Of a DNA stretch of 64,000 nucleotides, positions 21,604 through 32,891 are shown piece by piece. This DNA comes from Campanula takesimana. Taxonomy: Eukaryota > Streptophyta > Magnoliopsida > Asterales > Campanulaceae. The stretch covers positions 1,488,001 through 1,552,000 of the forward strand of contig JAOWBW010000016.1 in NCBI GenBank assembly GCA_026119855.1, read 5' to 3'. Below the pieces are notes generated by a model. It saw only the letters and a list, made by a program, of their open reading frames with translations, searched no databases and was not told where the DNA came from. Numbering within the stretch: position 1 is the stretch's first letter; every line of letters starts with the position of its first letter. The translations under genes and the position numbers were made by a program.

Positions 21604-21711
21604 AGACGTTAAACAAGCATCATCGGGTGGTAACCGATGGATTATTTTGTTTTTTTTTTTTTTTATTATTATTATTATTGTTATTATGTTCTGTTTTTCT
21701 AACATTTTGTA

Positions 21712-21752
<41 letters not shown>

Positions 21753-22243
21753 AGAATTTTCGAAGATCCGATCGGGTCAACAATATAATCCGACCGGATC
21801 ATCTAGATCCGACCGGGCCAAGCTGAAGCACCCGACCGGATCAAGCAACTCTGGAGATTCCAGAGAAAATTATCCGTCCGGGTCTGAAAAATAATCCGAC
21901 CGGACCATAATAAATCCGACCGGATCCCCAGAGCGACCCGCCCGGATCAGTCGCATAGAAGGACATACCGATTCGCCAAAAGGTCAGATCTGTTCAATTG
22001 TATTCTCATTCTTCCCTTCTTCTTCATCTCAAACCTGTCTCACCACCACCTCCACCACCATTTCAGTGATAAGTTATTTGTTCCCCGTCCCCATTTTTAC
22101 TTTCTTGTCCAATTTTTACTTTCATGAAAACATTGGGGACAATGTTTAGTTCAAGTGTGGGGGGAGGATTTTAATAAAATTATTATATCCGTTTTTCTTT
22201 TTTCTTTGCATTTAGTTAGCTTGTTGCTTGCATTTAGTTAAGT

Positions 22244-22290
<47 letters not shown>

Positions 22291-23228
22291 GCCAATGCTC
22301 CCATTGATGAGAATGTTATCTATACTTACAATTTGCCTAAGTAAAATTATTTCCTCTTAAACTTTACTTTTTGAGAGATTTGTCACAAAGAACTTAGGAT
22401 CATATTGGATTGTAAATGAAAAATTTTCAAAATTTATATAGACTTTTAAATATTCTTGAATAGAAGCATTACATTATTAATGAAATTGTGGATATTAAGT
22501 TTGAATACATTACACTTGTGAAAAGTTATAAAACATCCTTGTATATACATTTCAAAAACTTTTACTTCTACTCTTTTCCAAAGATTTACTACATTGTTAT
22601 GATCTTTAAGAATCACGAAGCTTTCCATTTCCACTTTTAAGACTTAATAACATAAATCAATCTTCTTGTATATCATCCACTCGAATATCCAAATGAATTT
22701 ATCATTATAGAGTGTGATGATTTACAAAGAACTCAATTGCCACTTCTAAAACTTAATGAAATTAAATTTTCCACTACCTTCATCCGCCTTATTTTTTGTG
22801 ATTCAAGGAGCATAATAAAATCTGAATATCTTTGAAAAAGAATAAAATCATGAGTTTAAGAAATGTATTCCCAAGCATAAAAAACCCTATTCACAAAGCA
22901 CTCAAAGAGTGAACTTAAATTCTATTTCATACTTGAAATCCACAAGTTCATTTAGTTATTCCTATATGCTCTTGTTCAATAGTATTTATTCATGTTATAT
23001 TAACATCCAAAATTCTTTATTTACTTTCCAATATCCTCTTATGTTCTTTCTCACAAGTTTCTTGGGACGGAAAATTTAAAAGGAAATGATTTTGTAAAGG
23101 CAATACAATATAACAAATATTCTGAGGGAGCATTGAAACCTTCTTTGATTTTTCAAAAATTTTATGTCATTTGTCACTCTCTCTTCTTCAAAATTGTAAG
23201 CTTGCTCGAGGACAAGCAAGGTTTTAGT
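21604..23228 (+). other. 3' noncoding region of the Athila-like element
   Basis: Contains GCATCATCGGGTGGTAACCGATG, a small hairpin often seen after Athila coding regions, then long T and A runs (about 21649-21664, 21717-21747 and 22251-22286). The palindrome array 21767-21946 lies in it. A CAAGTGTGGGGGGAG tract at about 22152 resembles a second purine tract. No ORF. Confidence 0.6.
21767..21946. repeat. 3' noncoding palindrome array TCCGACCGGA, four pairs
   Basis: Cores start at 21769 and 21791, 21810 and 21833, 21875 and 21897, 21917 and 21939, giving pair spacings of 22, 23, 22 and 22 bp. The motif is the same as in this element's LTR, but the intervening sequence differs, so it is not a simple LTR copy. 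Confidence 0.9.
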
Positions 23229-23238
23229 GTGGGGGAGT
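23229..23238 (+). promoter_or_regulatory. Polypurine tract of the Athila-like element
   Basis: GTGGGGGAGT directly before the 3' LTR. Confidence 0.85.
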
Positions 23239-24735
23239 TGATAAATGGCTATTTTATAGTCATTTAAGGTCTAAATATATGTCTTTTTAGAGTCAATTTA
23301 GTATTAATGAGTCTCATATTGCATTATTTCACTTTACTTTTACGGATATAATGTGCGTGGTGTAGTATGGGTTTTGTGGACAGAAAACAGGTACTATTTG
23401 GAGCTATTTTGAGCTAAAGGGAGTAAAGGAAGGAAAGACGGGAGCAAAACATTTAAAAAGGAGAAATCAGATGCAGAAGTCAAAGATCCGACCGGACCCA
23501 TCTATAAGACCCGGCCGGACCTCACCAATACAAGAACAAATTTCCAGAAGACAAAGATCCGACCGGGGCAAGGAGAAAATCCGGTCGGACCAACTGGATC
23601 CGGCCGGACCATTATGAAGACCCGCCCGGATCTTGACGCCTGTTCTGAAAGAGTGTTTCCCAACAGACACTCCTCTTGGTGGATGTATCCGGGAACAGAC
23701 ACTCAAATCAGTCCTAGGGCCTATATAAGAAGGCTACAACAGCCTTAGAAAAGATCCAGATATTTTTAGAGATTGATTGTAAAGTTATTATAGTGAAATT
23801 CTAAGTATACATTATCATTTCCAGAATTTTGAGTGAATTTGAGAGAGGGTTCCTAAGCAATAAAGAAGTATTCTTCCATCATTAAGTTCTCCAATCTGAA
23901 TAAGTATTCTCTTCTCTATCTTAATCCTTTATTCTTATTCTTGATGTTTTATTTAATGGCTAGTGAGTAATCCCCCTCTTTCTTGGGGTTGGATACTCAT
24001 TGTGTTCATATGTTCATCATAATTTTATGTTCTCTAAATTCATTTCTCTTCATCTTTAACAATTTTACTATATCAATCTAAAACGCCTATAACCACGATG
24101 ACGTCCTTGGTTATATGAACTCCAGTTAATCGAGAGAAGGACCTAGCGGTGAATCTCGATTAGCGGACCCATATAGTCAAAACTAAGTTCATTACTCACG
24201 AGAGTAGTGTAATGGCTTAGGGATGCTCCTTGAGTGGAAAGTGTGCCGATTTTCATAAGAAAACCTAATGGATTCTTACTAATTATGGTCAGCTAGAGAT
24301 AAGCCGGAATGCCCGTTTGTGACAGGGCGGGGGAAAAACATAAACGGATTTCTCAAAGAGTTAGGACATAATTAGTATGAGAATACAAACACTACTTGCT
24401 TGATCGTGAGAAGTAGTGTAGGCTAAGCATACCATCCTTGTATAAAAATGAACCCTTAATCTAAAAGAGAGCATAAATGAATGATGAATATATGAATACT
24501 TGAGTCCCAATCCCGGGAATTCCTTTAAAATAAGAGTTTTTCCTACATAAATAGCTTTTACTATCATTTCTATTTTAAGTGACAAACAAATTTTCCTACC
24601 CCCAATCATTTTATTTTCTTTACTTTTATCCAAAGCAAAAAATATTTTTAGAATTAAGTTGTCTCCGTGGGATCGACCCGTATTTGCACATACTATACTA
24701 TTAATAACCCGTGCACTTGCGGTTTAAACGTAACA
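23239..24735 (+). repeat. 3' LTR of the Athila-like element
   Basis: Same length as the 5' LTR. The only difference noticed by eye is a small change near 23330 (17470 in the other copy). Palindrome cores are at 23489, 23512, 23560, 23582, 23601 and 23623. Confidence 0.95.
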
Positions 24736-24740
24736 CACCT

Positions 24741-27126
24741 CATAATCATCCGAAATGGCACTTCTTCTAACTCTATTGGATCTCCTTAAAGGCACTGGTT
24801 CTTCCTCATTTTGATCAACATTTTCATGTTGTTCAATATTTATAGGGGAGTCAATATTTTGAATTTGTTCCTCTTGAATTTCAGGTACAAGTACTTGATT
24901 TTCAATTGGGACTACTAAGGGAAGAGGTATAGAAAAGGATTCCTCTTCCTTAAATTCAAAATTATTATTCCTAATTTCCCCTCTAAATTCAACATCCTCA
25001 AAGAACCTAGCGTTTCCCGTTTCAAAAAACGTTCTAGTTTTCGGGTTGTAAAATTTATAGCCCCTTGATCTTTCGGCATACCCTACAAAGTAGCAACTAA
25101 TTGTCTTAGCGTCCAATTTTCCTTCGTTAGGCTATAAGGCCTAGCTTCTGCTGGACAACCCCATACATGAAGATGATTTAGGGACGGTTTCTTATTCGTC
25201 CATAATTCATAAGGGATTTTATTGTTAGTGGCCTTAGAGGGAGCCCTATTTAGAAGATAAGTTGCGGTTTTTAATGCATCGCCCATAATGAGTGAGGTAA
25301 AGAAGTACAAGAAACCATACTTCTTACCATATCCTTAAGGGTTCTATTACGTCTCTCAGCTACACCATTCATGCTAGGCGTACCCGGCATAGTGTAGTGA
25401 GGGACAATCCCACACTCTTCAAGATAGCGAGCAAAAGGACCCGGACGTTGTTCTCCCGAACCATCATTCCGACCATAGTATTCACCACCATGATCGGATC
25501 TAACGTTCTTAATAGTCTTACCTAGTTGATTTTCAACTTCGGCTTTAAAAGACTTGAAAACGTCCAAAGATTGAGACTTTTCATGAAGCAAATAAATGTA
25601 TCCATATCGAGAGTAGTCGTCTATGAACGTAATAAAATATTGTTGACCATTCCAAGAAGGAGAAGGGAATGGCCCATAAATATCCGTATGTATTAGTTCA
25701 CGCTTGAGGCTCTCGAGGATACCTTTCTTTTCGAGTTTGTAAACTTTCCTTTTAGGCATTCAATGCAAAAGTCCTTTTCAGGAACATCAAGTTTATTTAT
25801 GATTCCTTCTGACACAAGCTTATCAATTCTCCTTTTGGAGATATGACCCAAACGCCTATGCCATAAGGTATAAGAATTTTCACTTGAAAACTTTCGCTTC
25901 TTAGATTTAGTTTCATTATTATGGGACTCATTGATTGTTTGAGTAGTGTTAAGCAAATAAAGATTATCACTACTCGATAAAGTACTAGTATCAACAATAA
26001 TGGAATTGAAATATAAATCACATCTATTATTACCAAATGAACAAGAGTAACCCTCTTTGTCCAAAACAGTGATAGATATTAAATTCCTTCTGAACGAAGG
26101 TACAATAAAAGTATTATTTAATACAAAATAATATCCTGTACTTAACAACAATCTAAAGGTTCCAATGCCTATCACTTCTACCGGGTTCCCAGCTCCCATA
26201 TAGATGAATCTTTCATCTTTACTGGGTCTTCGGTAATTCAGGCAACCCTGCATAGACATACTAATGTGAGTTGTTGCACCAGAATCCAACCACCATGTAT
26301 ATGTAGGAATTGAAACTAAATTAGCCTCAGTACAAACAAGACCAAATGACATACCTTTCTTAGCACGCCAAGCGTGATACTTAGGGCAGTCGTACTTCAT
26401 ATGACTCGGGTCCTTGCAAAAGAAGCACTTCTTTTCCTTACGATCATCAGATGATCCTTTAGGCTTCTTATTGCTTGTTACCACAATTTCCTTCCCTCTT
26501 CTCTTAGTCCCATGAGAAGAGGTGGATGCTAAATGAGCACCTTCAATTTTAGGTTGCTTCAACCTATCTTCCTCTTGTGTCACATGTGAGATTAATTCAT
26601 TAATATCCCACTTGTCTTTTTGACAATTATAGGTCACCTCAAAGTGACCAAACTGAGGAGGAAGAGAAATCAACACTAAATGGACGAGAATATCTTCCGA
26701 TATCTCTAACTTAAGTCCTTTTAGTTTAGTTGATAAGTGAAGCATTTCTAAAATATACTCCCTTAAGTTCCCGGTACCCTTGTACTTCATGGAAACAAGC
26801 TTTCTTAAACAAGAACTTGTTTCCGACTTTTCGCTTTTAGCAAAGCGCCTTTCAAGGGTCTCAAGAAAAGTTTTAGCATCAACGTCCTCGGGGACACTGT
26901 TAAGAAATGCCTCCGGGACGACATTTTTCATGATCATAAGACTTACGCGATTAGAGCGTTTCCACTTCTCAGAGTTCAAGCGGTCCTCAGCGGTGCTATA
27001 TTCACTAAGAGGAAGAGGAATAGGCTCCCTAAATGCGAGGTCTATGTCCATGCAGCCCAAGATCATAGTAATTTTGTTTTTACAAGTTTTAAAGTTTGTC
27101 CCATTAAGCATCGGAATTGTGCTCAT
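24741..27126 (-). pseudogene. gag-pol: Copia A gag, protease and integrase (N-terminal half of gag-pol)
   Basis: Start ATG at 27124-27126 (MSTIPMLNGTNF). Gag of the UBN2 type is followed by zinc knuckle CFFCKDPSHMKYDC (about 26380), protease WWLDSGATTHIS (about 26270) and the pre-integrase segment LWHRRLGHISKRRIDKL (about 25840). The integrase core follows, with IHTDIYGPF, FIDDYSRYGYIY, VRSDHGGEYYG and MNGVAERRNRTL (D, D and E residues present), then PYELWTNKKPSL and the C-terminal NPKTRTFFET stretch. Frame breaks lie near 25740, 25300 and 25110. It stops at the Athila-like insertion (24740), where the frame continues into 17373. Confidence 0.9.
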
Positions 27127-28549
27127 TGCAGCAGTAATAGAAGAAGCGTTAAGTAAATCTGGGAATCGAGAACAAGAATGAATACAAAACAATAATAAGT
27201 AACTACATTATGAATTAAAAGATTAATTATATCAAATGAAATCCATCAATAAAGCAATTAACATGACATCAAAACTAATCTTTGGATTGTGAATTGACTC
27301 ATAAATAACTACTTTAGATGACAAGTAATTTGAACAATATTTGATTAAATGCTTAATCTTTCTTTGGGTAGTCTTAAGCATTTAATAAAATTACCAAATG
27401 TTCATTTTATATGTCATCACAAGAATGCTTAAGACTTTCTTAGTACGTGGCGTTGTTCAACCTTAGTCGTTCCACCAATCCGTTCGGATGGTTGAGGAGA
27501 CTAGTCAAGGTTTCCAGCCTGATATACCATCGTTAGTCAAATGTCAAGATCTTCTTTGGAAAATTCAAGTCATTCATATATTAAACATTCAACACTTTAA
27601 TAATTTTGCATTTAAATAACGTTAATCACCTAGGTGATAATATTATTTAAATAATGAATAAAATTATTTAAGCATATAATTAATCAGGGCTTTAAGGTTT
27701 GAAAAATTAATGTTTTGTCCAAGGGAAACAAAAGTTGTACAGAAAATAAGAATTTTTCCAAAAAATCTGTGAACAGTGACTGCTCGGCCGAGTCAAGGAA
27801 AGTGCTCGGCCGAGCACTTTAAATCAGATTGTTTGAAAATTGATCTGCTCGGCCGAGCAGAACAAAGGACACGGCCGAGTACTTTTAATCAGAACATTTT
27901 GCCTTTGTTGACATACAATGCGCGGCCGAGCAAACCCAAACGCTCGGCCGTGCAAGTCTTGGTCCGACCGGGCAGAGCCAAAAACCCGACCGGGTTTTCA
28001 AGAGAACCGAACCGGACTCGACCAAAGATCCAACCGGTTTATGTCAATTTTGGCGCCTGTTCATTTGCTTGGCCGAGCAAAACAAAGGACTCGGCCGAGC
28101 AGTTCGCGCCTTTTCATATGCTCGGCCGAGCAAAGCAAAGGACTCGGCCGAGCAAGGCGATTTTCTGCACTTCTGAATTTTGTTTAAAACTTTCCCAAAA
28201 TTAATGAATTGCATGTAGATCCACATGGTATGTACTTAAAACATAAAACCATGTTATATAGGGATAATCTTGCTTTAACTTAGTGGAATCAAGTGAGTAG
28301 ATCCACATGGTATGCATTTAGACATAAAACCATGTTATGAAGGGATAGTCTCACAAGAACCATTTTTAAATAACAAAACTTTTTCAAACAATTTACTTAA
28401 TTTAGATGAAGATCATCAGTACTCTATGAATGAATTAGAGTCCTTAATCAATCATCAAATACCTTAAGATTCAACAGGGAAAATGAATCATAGTCAAAGC
28501 ATAAAGCTTTTAAAACAAGAACTCAAACTCAAACTAAATAATGAGCGGG
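27127..28549 (-). promoter_or_regulatory. Leader (5' UTR) of copia A
   Basis: 1.4 kb between the primer-binding site and gag with no ORF, apart from frames opened by the repeats. Its main content is the palindrome array at 27783-28152; elsewhere it is AT-rich, with a direct repeat of about 25 bp (AGATCCACATGGTATG at 28217 and 28299). Confidence 0.7.
27783..28152. repeat. Palindrome array CTCGGCCGAG in copia A leader, seven pairs at 22 bp
   Basis: Cores start at 27785 and 27807, 27850 and 27872, 27923 and 27945, 27965 and 27987, 28070 and 28092, 28123 and 28145, plus an ACCGG pair aligned at 28011 and 28033. Every pair is exactly 22 bp apart, while gaps between pairs vary (20 to 51 bp). Most copies are GCTCGGCCGAGC. 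The pair at 27965/27987 is instead CCGACCGGG, the Athila-like type. Three pairs share a similar spacer (AAACAAAGGA), the others do not. Confidence 0.95.
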
Positions 28550-28561
28550 GCTCTGATACCA
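28550..28561 (-). promoter_or_regulatory. Primer-binding site of copia A, tRNA-iMet
   Basis: The minus strand is TGGTATCAGAGC, the exact canonical plant sequence, two bases from the LTR. Confidence 0.95.
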
Positions 28562-28563
28562 AT

Positions 28564-29054
28564 TGATAGAACAATTTTAATCCCTGAATGCCATACTCAT
28601 ATTTAAGTAAGAGAAAGAGGAAGAGATGAAGCGGAAGCATATAATAAATGTATACCTGTTGAATCCATCTTGATGTCTTGAAGGGAGAATAAGAATGAAG
28701 TAGAAGATAATGTAGGGAGATGATCTTCTAAATGAAAGTGTCTCTTAGTCTCTCAAAAGTTCTTTCAATAATGAAGAGATAATTTAGATGAGAGAAAGTA
28801 AGAATCAAGTATGTTTAAGGCTTGATGGAGGGGCCTTTATATAGTAAACATGGTGACACTTCAAATAGGGACCATACCTATTCATTTCCAAAGCAATGTT
28901 GATTTACCATCTTGCCCATCAAAGATAGATAAATAACATTTCAGGGATTCTACACATTGACTATTTTGACCATACTTTATATTAATGTCATAGTTATGAT
29001 TTTATTTATGGAAGGTACCAAATTATTTGTGTTGCAAGCCACATTGATCTAACA
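28564..29054 (-). repeat. 5' LTR of copia A (491 bp)
   Basis: Same length and, by eye, same sequence as 14917-15407. TATA box on the minus strand at 28836-28843. Confidence 0.95.
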
Positions 29055-29167
29055 CCAACTTGATGACAAAGCTCGCAATGACACTCATCGTAAATTGGTG
29101 GTTTTGACCAATCCACAAAAATATCATTACTTGGAGAATCGAAAAAAGGCCATGAGAAACCAACCAT
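29055..29167 (-). pseudogene. ORF of the short LTR element, 5' portion
   Basis: Start codon at 29165-29167 (MVGFSWPFFDSPSND). Runs in frame to the copia A target site, where it is cut after HQV and continues at 14916. Contains SKPPIYDE, repeated as SQIPIYDE in the other part. No known domain. Confidence 0.55.
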
Positions 29168-29802
29168 TTTTTATTTTATTTTTGGATTTTTGTTTTCTAT
29201 TTGAAGAATGAGAGAAATAAAAAAGAATGATAAACATATACCTCAACCAAATTCCTGGTTTAGGCTCTGATTACCAAATGATGTAGCGAAGCGGAAGCAT
29301 AAAAGAAATAAATAAAGATAAACACTATAGATCCGTTGATTGTCGCAACAATACCGGAAGAATAGCCTTCAATAACCCATTGATTCAAAGAATACTAGGA
29401 AATTGACATCAAAAGGGAATAAATCCACTTTCGGGAATAAAGAACAACGTTCAATACTCTAATTTTTATTAATCAACCACTAATTTTCAGAATCACAAAA
29501 AGACCTATTTTTATAAGGCTCCTAAGACTTGGAAATCAAGTCAAACACTTCTAAAAATAACCATAACATATATAGTAACCTAATAGAACTTTAATTCATC
29601 AAAATAAAGTCCTAAAATACTTCAAATCATCAAAATATCTATTATAATATAATGACACAAGTGATTTTAACAATTCTATTTTCCCGCTTCTTTTTCAATG
29701 TATATATGGAAAGCATGTTCAATCAATGTTAACAATAAATAGCACCATACAAAATAGCTGGCTCTTTATTCGATTTGATTGAATTGTAGTTCTTAATTTA
29801 TA

Positions 29803-29986
29803 CTCCTTCTGTCCCATACCAATGGGCGCTTTTGGTCAAAATAATTTGAACTTTGACTAATATTTTATACTAAATTATTAATAATTATTTTTAAATTTTT
29901 ATGGAGATAAATTATTTATCATAAAATGTTAGTCCAAGTTCAAGTAGGTTTGACCAAAAGTATCCATTGGTGTGGGACGGAGGGAG
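29803..29986. mobile_element. Stowaway-like MITE inside the Helitron
   Basis: 184 bp with ends CTCCTTCTGTCCCATACCAA and its inverted partner (GTGGGACGGAGGGAG), flanked by TA on both sides (Tc1/mariner target duplication). The inner arms TTTGGTCAAA/TTTGACCAAA extend the inverted repeat. Confidence 0.85.
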
Positions 29987-30753
29987 TAAAATTCTAAAAC
30001 AGTTGTCATTTATTCAAATATAAAACGTATCCTAACATTTTTTTTAACCCAAAATTATCCTTATACTTGCATACATATTTGTAGAAATAATTCACTAACC
30101 TTAGAAAGGATATTTTTTTCAAACAACATTAGAAAGGATTTAAATAAAAATCGAAAAACAAGAGAAAAAGAAAATTCAAATAAGAATTAGATTTTCTTGA
30201 CAGTTTATCAGAAAATTACAAGAAAATAAGAAAATTCAAATCAATAACCCTTAAATTAGCCCATTATCAAGGAAAATTAACTCATATCAGCCTCTTTAAA
30301 TTAGCTTATTACCAAAACCCTTTACTTTCTATGTCAACCCTTTACTTCCCATCTCAAAAACAACAATTGGTAACAATATAGTACAATGTATCCAAAAATA
30401 CGGCTGTTTTAATTTGAAGGAATCACATTTAATCTAATTATTAATAATAAAAAACATATAGCATTCATAGCCATAAAACACACTCAATTTTCAAATTAAC
30501 CAGCCAAAAATTCATGCCATAATTACAGCAGTAATCACGGATAAAATAAAAAAAAATCATTGGAAACTATTTGTGTATTCTCTTCAATTCTTGCCTAACA
30601 CCAGTAGCTCTAGATATGGTAAATAAATCATTCGAATTTTCGGCAAAATACATCTCACCATCCTATAGCTATATATAGACATCCTTGAGCCTCCAATTTG
30701 AAATACTATACTTTTTGGCAATACTTTTGAAATCTTCAACACCTGCAGCAAAG

Positions 30754-30903
30754 ATGAGTATGAATCAAAACCTCTTTCGTGAACTTAAGAAGGGTAAATC
30801 AAACTGGAGTGTTAGGGTTTTGGTTGCACGAAAGTGGGAGGTCGAAACTGACCCAATTTTGAAGTTACCGAACACTTTCGAATGTGTTCTTGTGGATGCA
30901 GAG
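30754..30903 (+). pseudogene. RPA70-like first exon in Helitron
   Basis: ATG at 30754. The reading NLFRELKKGKSNW then RVLVARKWEVE and FECVLVDAE matches the N-terminal OB-fold of the RPA70-like proteins carried by plant Helitrons. It ends at a good splice donor (GAG|GTAACA at 30903/30904). No matching later RPA exon is visible. The next coding block is helicase, so this may be a chimeric relic. Confidence 0.65.
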
Positions 30904-31269
30904 GTAACAAATTTATAATATTAGGTTTTTTCTACTATCATGAAACTGGATTTCTTGAAACTATCATCTTACTTGAAAATCAAAATTCTATACAATGAAA
31001 CTGGATTTCATAGTACATGATAATAACTTGACAGAGATTATTGATGTTGGTTTGCTATGTCAACCCAACATCAATAATTTGTTTGTACTGCACAATATTG
31101 TTACTATTAGATGTTGATTTAATTATTTTTTTAAAGTGTTTTGTGTGTTGCTACAGAGAGGTTCTAAAAAAAAGAAGTGTTGCTACAAATATATAGAAAT
31201 TGATTTAGTTTATTTTTACACATAATTAATGTTACATTTATATATATTTTTTATATGGCCATATGACAG

Positions 31270-32775
31270 GATTGAGGTTTAGTGCAGAAGACATAAAAAA
31301 TTTCACTTTGATGGAAATTGAAAAGATATTGCGAAACAGAGGCAAAAGACTTAAAGATTTTCCTACTATGCCATATCCTGAGCATTATGATCCCTCTATC
31401 TTGAGCAATGGCCTAATATTGGATGAATTGGATTATGACTGAGCTTCATTAGCCGTTGAATGCAAAAGGTTATTAGGATTGTGTACTGATGAGCAGAAAT
31501 ATGCTTATTATACAATCATGAACAGCGTTGATGCTGGTAAAGGAGGAGTATTTTTCCTGTATGGCTCTGGTGGTACAGGTAAAACTTTTATATGGAGAAT
31601 TCTTTCTGCTACTTTAAGATCAAAAGGTCAAATAGTTTTGAATATTGCATCCAGTGGTACAGGTAAAACTTTTCTAGGTTTGCGATTCTGTTGGTTTTGG
31701 ATGAGGACTCAACATGCAATATTAAACAGGGCACCCCGCTTGCTGAGCTAATGGTAAGAACAAAGCTTATCATTTAGGATGAGACACCTATGGTTCACAG
31801 GCATTGCTTTGAAGTACTTGATAGAACTTTGCGAGATATAACGCGTTTTGATAATCCTGACAGCTTTAATCTACCTTTTGGGGGAAAGACTATAGTTTTT
31901 TGTGGAGATTTTCATCAGATACTTCCGGTGATTCCTAACGGTACACGACAAGATATTGTGATGGCGACAATCAATTCATCTCATTTATGGTCGCATTGCA
32001 AAGTTTTGAGGCTCACTAAAAATATGAGACTTAAAACAATGGAGAATGACCCGAGTGGAATGGAGCTTAAATGTTTCTCAGAATGGATTTTAAGTATCGG
32101 AGATGGTGCTTACGGGGACGATAATGATGGTGTTTCAACAATAAAAGTTCCCAACGACCTTCTTGTGAACTCATCTGGGGATTTGATCAAGGCCATTGTT
32201 GACACTACATATCCTTCATTCACAGATCATTTTGATGACGTTGAGTATTTACAGGGAAGATCCATACTCGCACCAACTCTTGATGTTGTTGAAAGCATAA
32301 ATGAGTACATGGTCTCTCAAAATCTATTAGATAGTAAGGCTTATTTAAGTTCGGACTCAATTTGTAGGGCTGAGAATAATTCAAGTTTCTTTGCTGACAT
32401 CCATTCGGTCGAGTTTTTGAATACAATCAAGTCTTCTGGATTGCCAAACCATCATTTGAGCCTTAAAGTTGGTGTTCCTGTAATGTTATTGAGGAACATT
32501 GACCATAGTGCAGGGTTGTGCAATGGAACCAGACTTATTATCACAAGGCTCGGTGAACATGTGCTTGAAGGAAAAATTATAAACGGCAGTAACACTGGAG
32601 ATAAAGTGTATATCCCCCGAATGTCGTTAACTCCTTCAGCCATGGTCAATTGTATGTTGCTCTATCAAGGGTAACTAATCGTGCTGGCTTGAAGATATTG
32701 GTATGCGATGAAGATGGACAAACTGCTGATGAAACAACAAATGTTGTTTACAAGGAAATTTTTCAAAATCTGTAA
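31270..32775 (+). pseudogene. Helitron PIF1-like helicase, C-terminal part, several lesions
   Basis: Begins after an acceptor-like AG with LRFSAEDIKNFTLMEIEK, a Helitron pre-helicase segment. In-frame TGA at 31439-31441. Walker A GSGGTGKTF (about 31565), partly repeated 93 bp later as SSGTGKTF, followed by a deleted and frameshifted region (about 31650-31790). Then GGKTIVFCGDFHQILPV, LTKNMRL, the NEYM region and PVMLLRNIDHSAGLCNGTRL. A frameshift near 32645 precedes QLYVALSRVTNRAGLKILV, and TAA is at 32773-32775. Helicase motifs are in the expected order, but the gene is dead. Confidence 0.85.
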
Positions 32776-32860
32776 TTGTTACTGGTTATTTTTTTATTAA
32801 CAATTTTTAAATATATTTATATTTATTTTATTTACTTTGCTTATTTCTCAAAGTGTTTCC

Positions 32861-32891
32861 CCGTGCCTTCAAGGTACGGGTGTTATACTAG
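32861..32891 (+). terminator. Helitron 3' hairpin and CTAG end
   Basis: CCGTGCCTT and AAGGTACGG form a stem with a one-base loop (one G-T pair), then 8 bases and ATACTAG. This is the rolling-circle termination structure of Helitrons. Confidence 0.85.

Larger units (their letters stand above)
17379..24735 (+). mobile_element. Athila-like Ty3/gypsy element, internally deleted (no full RT or integrase)
   Basis: Two 1497-bp LTRs, by eye nearly identical, with exact target duplication CACCT (17374-17378 and 24736-24740). Primer-binding site TGGCGCCGTTGCCGGGGAC is the Athila type. It encodes gag and protease only. An RT N-terminal scrap (GWRICTDHRALNN) is followed by a deletion. Palindrome arrays occur in both LTRs and in the 3' noncoding part. 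Near-identical LTRs with missing enzymes imply recent movement using another element's proteins. Confidence 0.95.
14917..29054 (-). mobile_element. Ty1/copia element A, complete, split by the Athila-like insertion
   Basis: Two 491-bp LTRs (14917-15407 and 28564-29054) with no difference that I noticed. Exact 5-bp target duplication CCAAC (14912-14916 and 29055-29059). tRNA-iMet site at 28550-28561 and purine tract at 15408-15418. Domain order on the minus strand is gag, zinc knuckle, protease, integrase, RT, RNase H, as in copia. The pol gene is cut by 17379-24735. The 1.4-kb leader carries the palindrome array 27783-28152. Confidence 0.95.
29638..32891 (+). mobile_element. Helitron, 3254 bp, exact ends, Rep domain missing
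   Basis: Starts TCTATTATAATA and ends ATACTAG. It is inserted between A (29637) and T (32892), proved by the uninterrupted left LTR copy. A hairpin of about 9 bp (32861-32879) lies 12 bp before the end, as required for Helitrons. It carries an RPA-like exon and a damaged helicase, but I see no HUH Rep nuclease, so it is non-autonomous. Confidence 0.92.

Noticed and set aside
17379..24735. The two 1497-bp repeats as an assembly duplication
   Set aside because: They are bounded by TG..CA ends, a primer-binding site, a purine tract and an exact CACCT target duplication, so they are LTRs.
27783..28152. CRISPR-like array of short palindromic repeats
   Set aside because: The repeats are 10-12 bp with 12-bp spacers, partly conserved spacers, in the leader of a plant copia element. 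There are no cas genes, and the context is eukaryotic.
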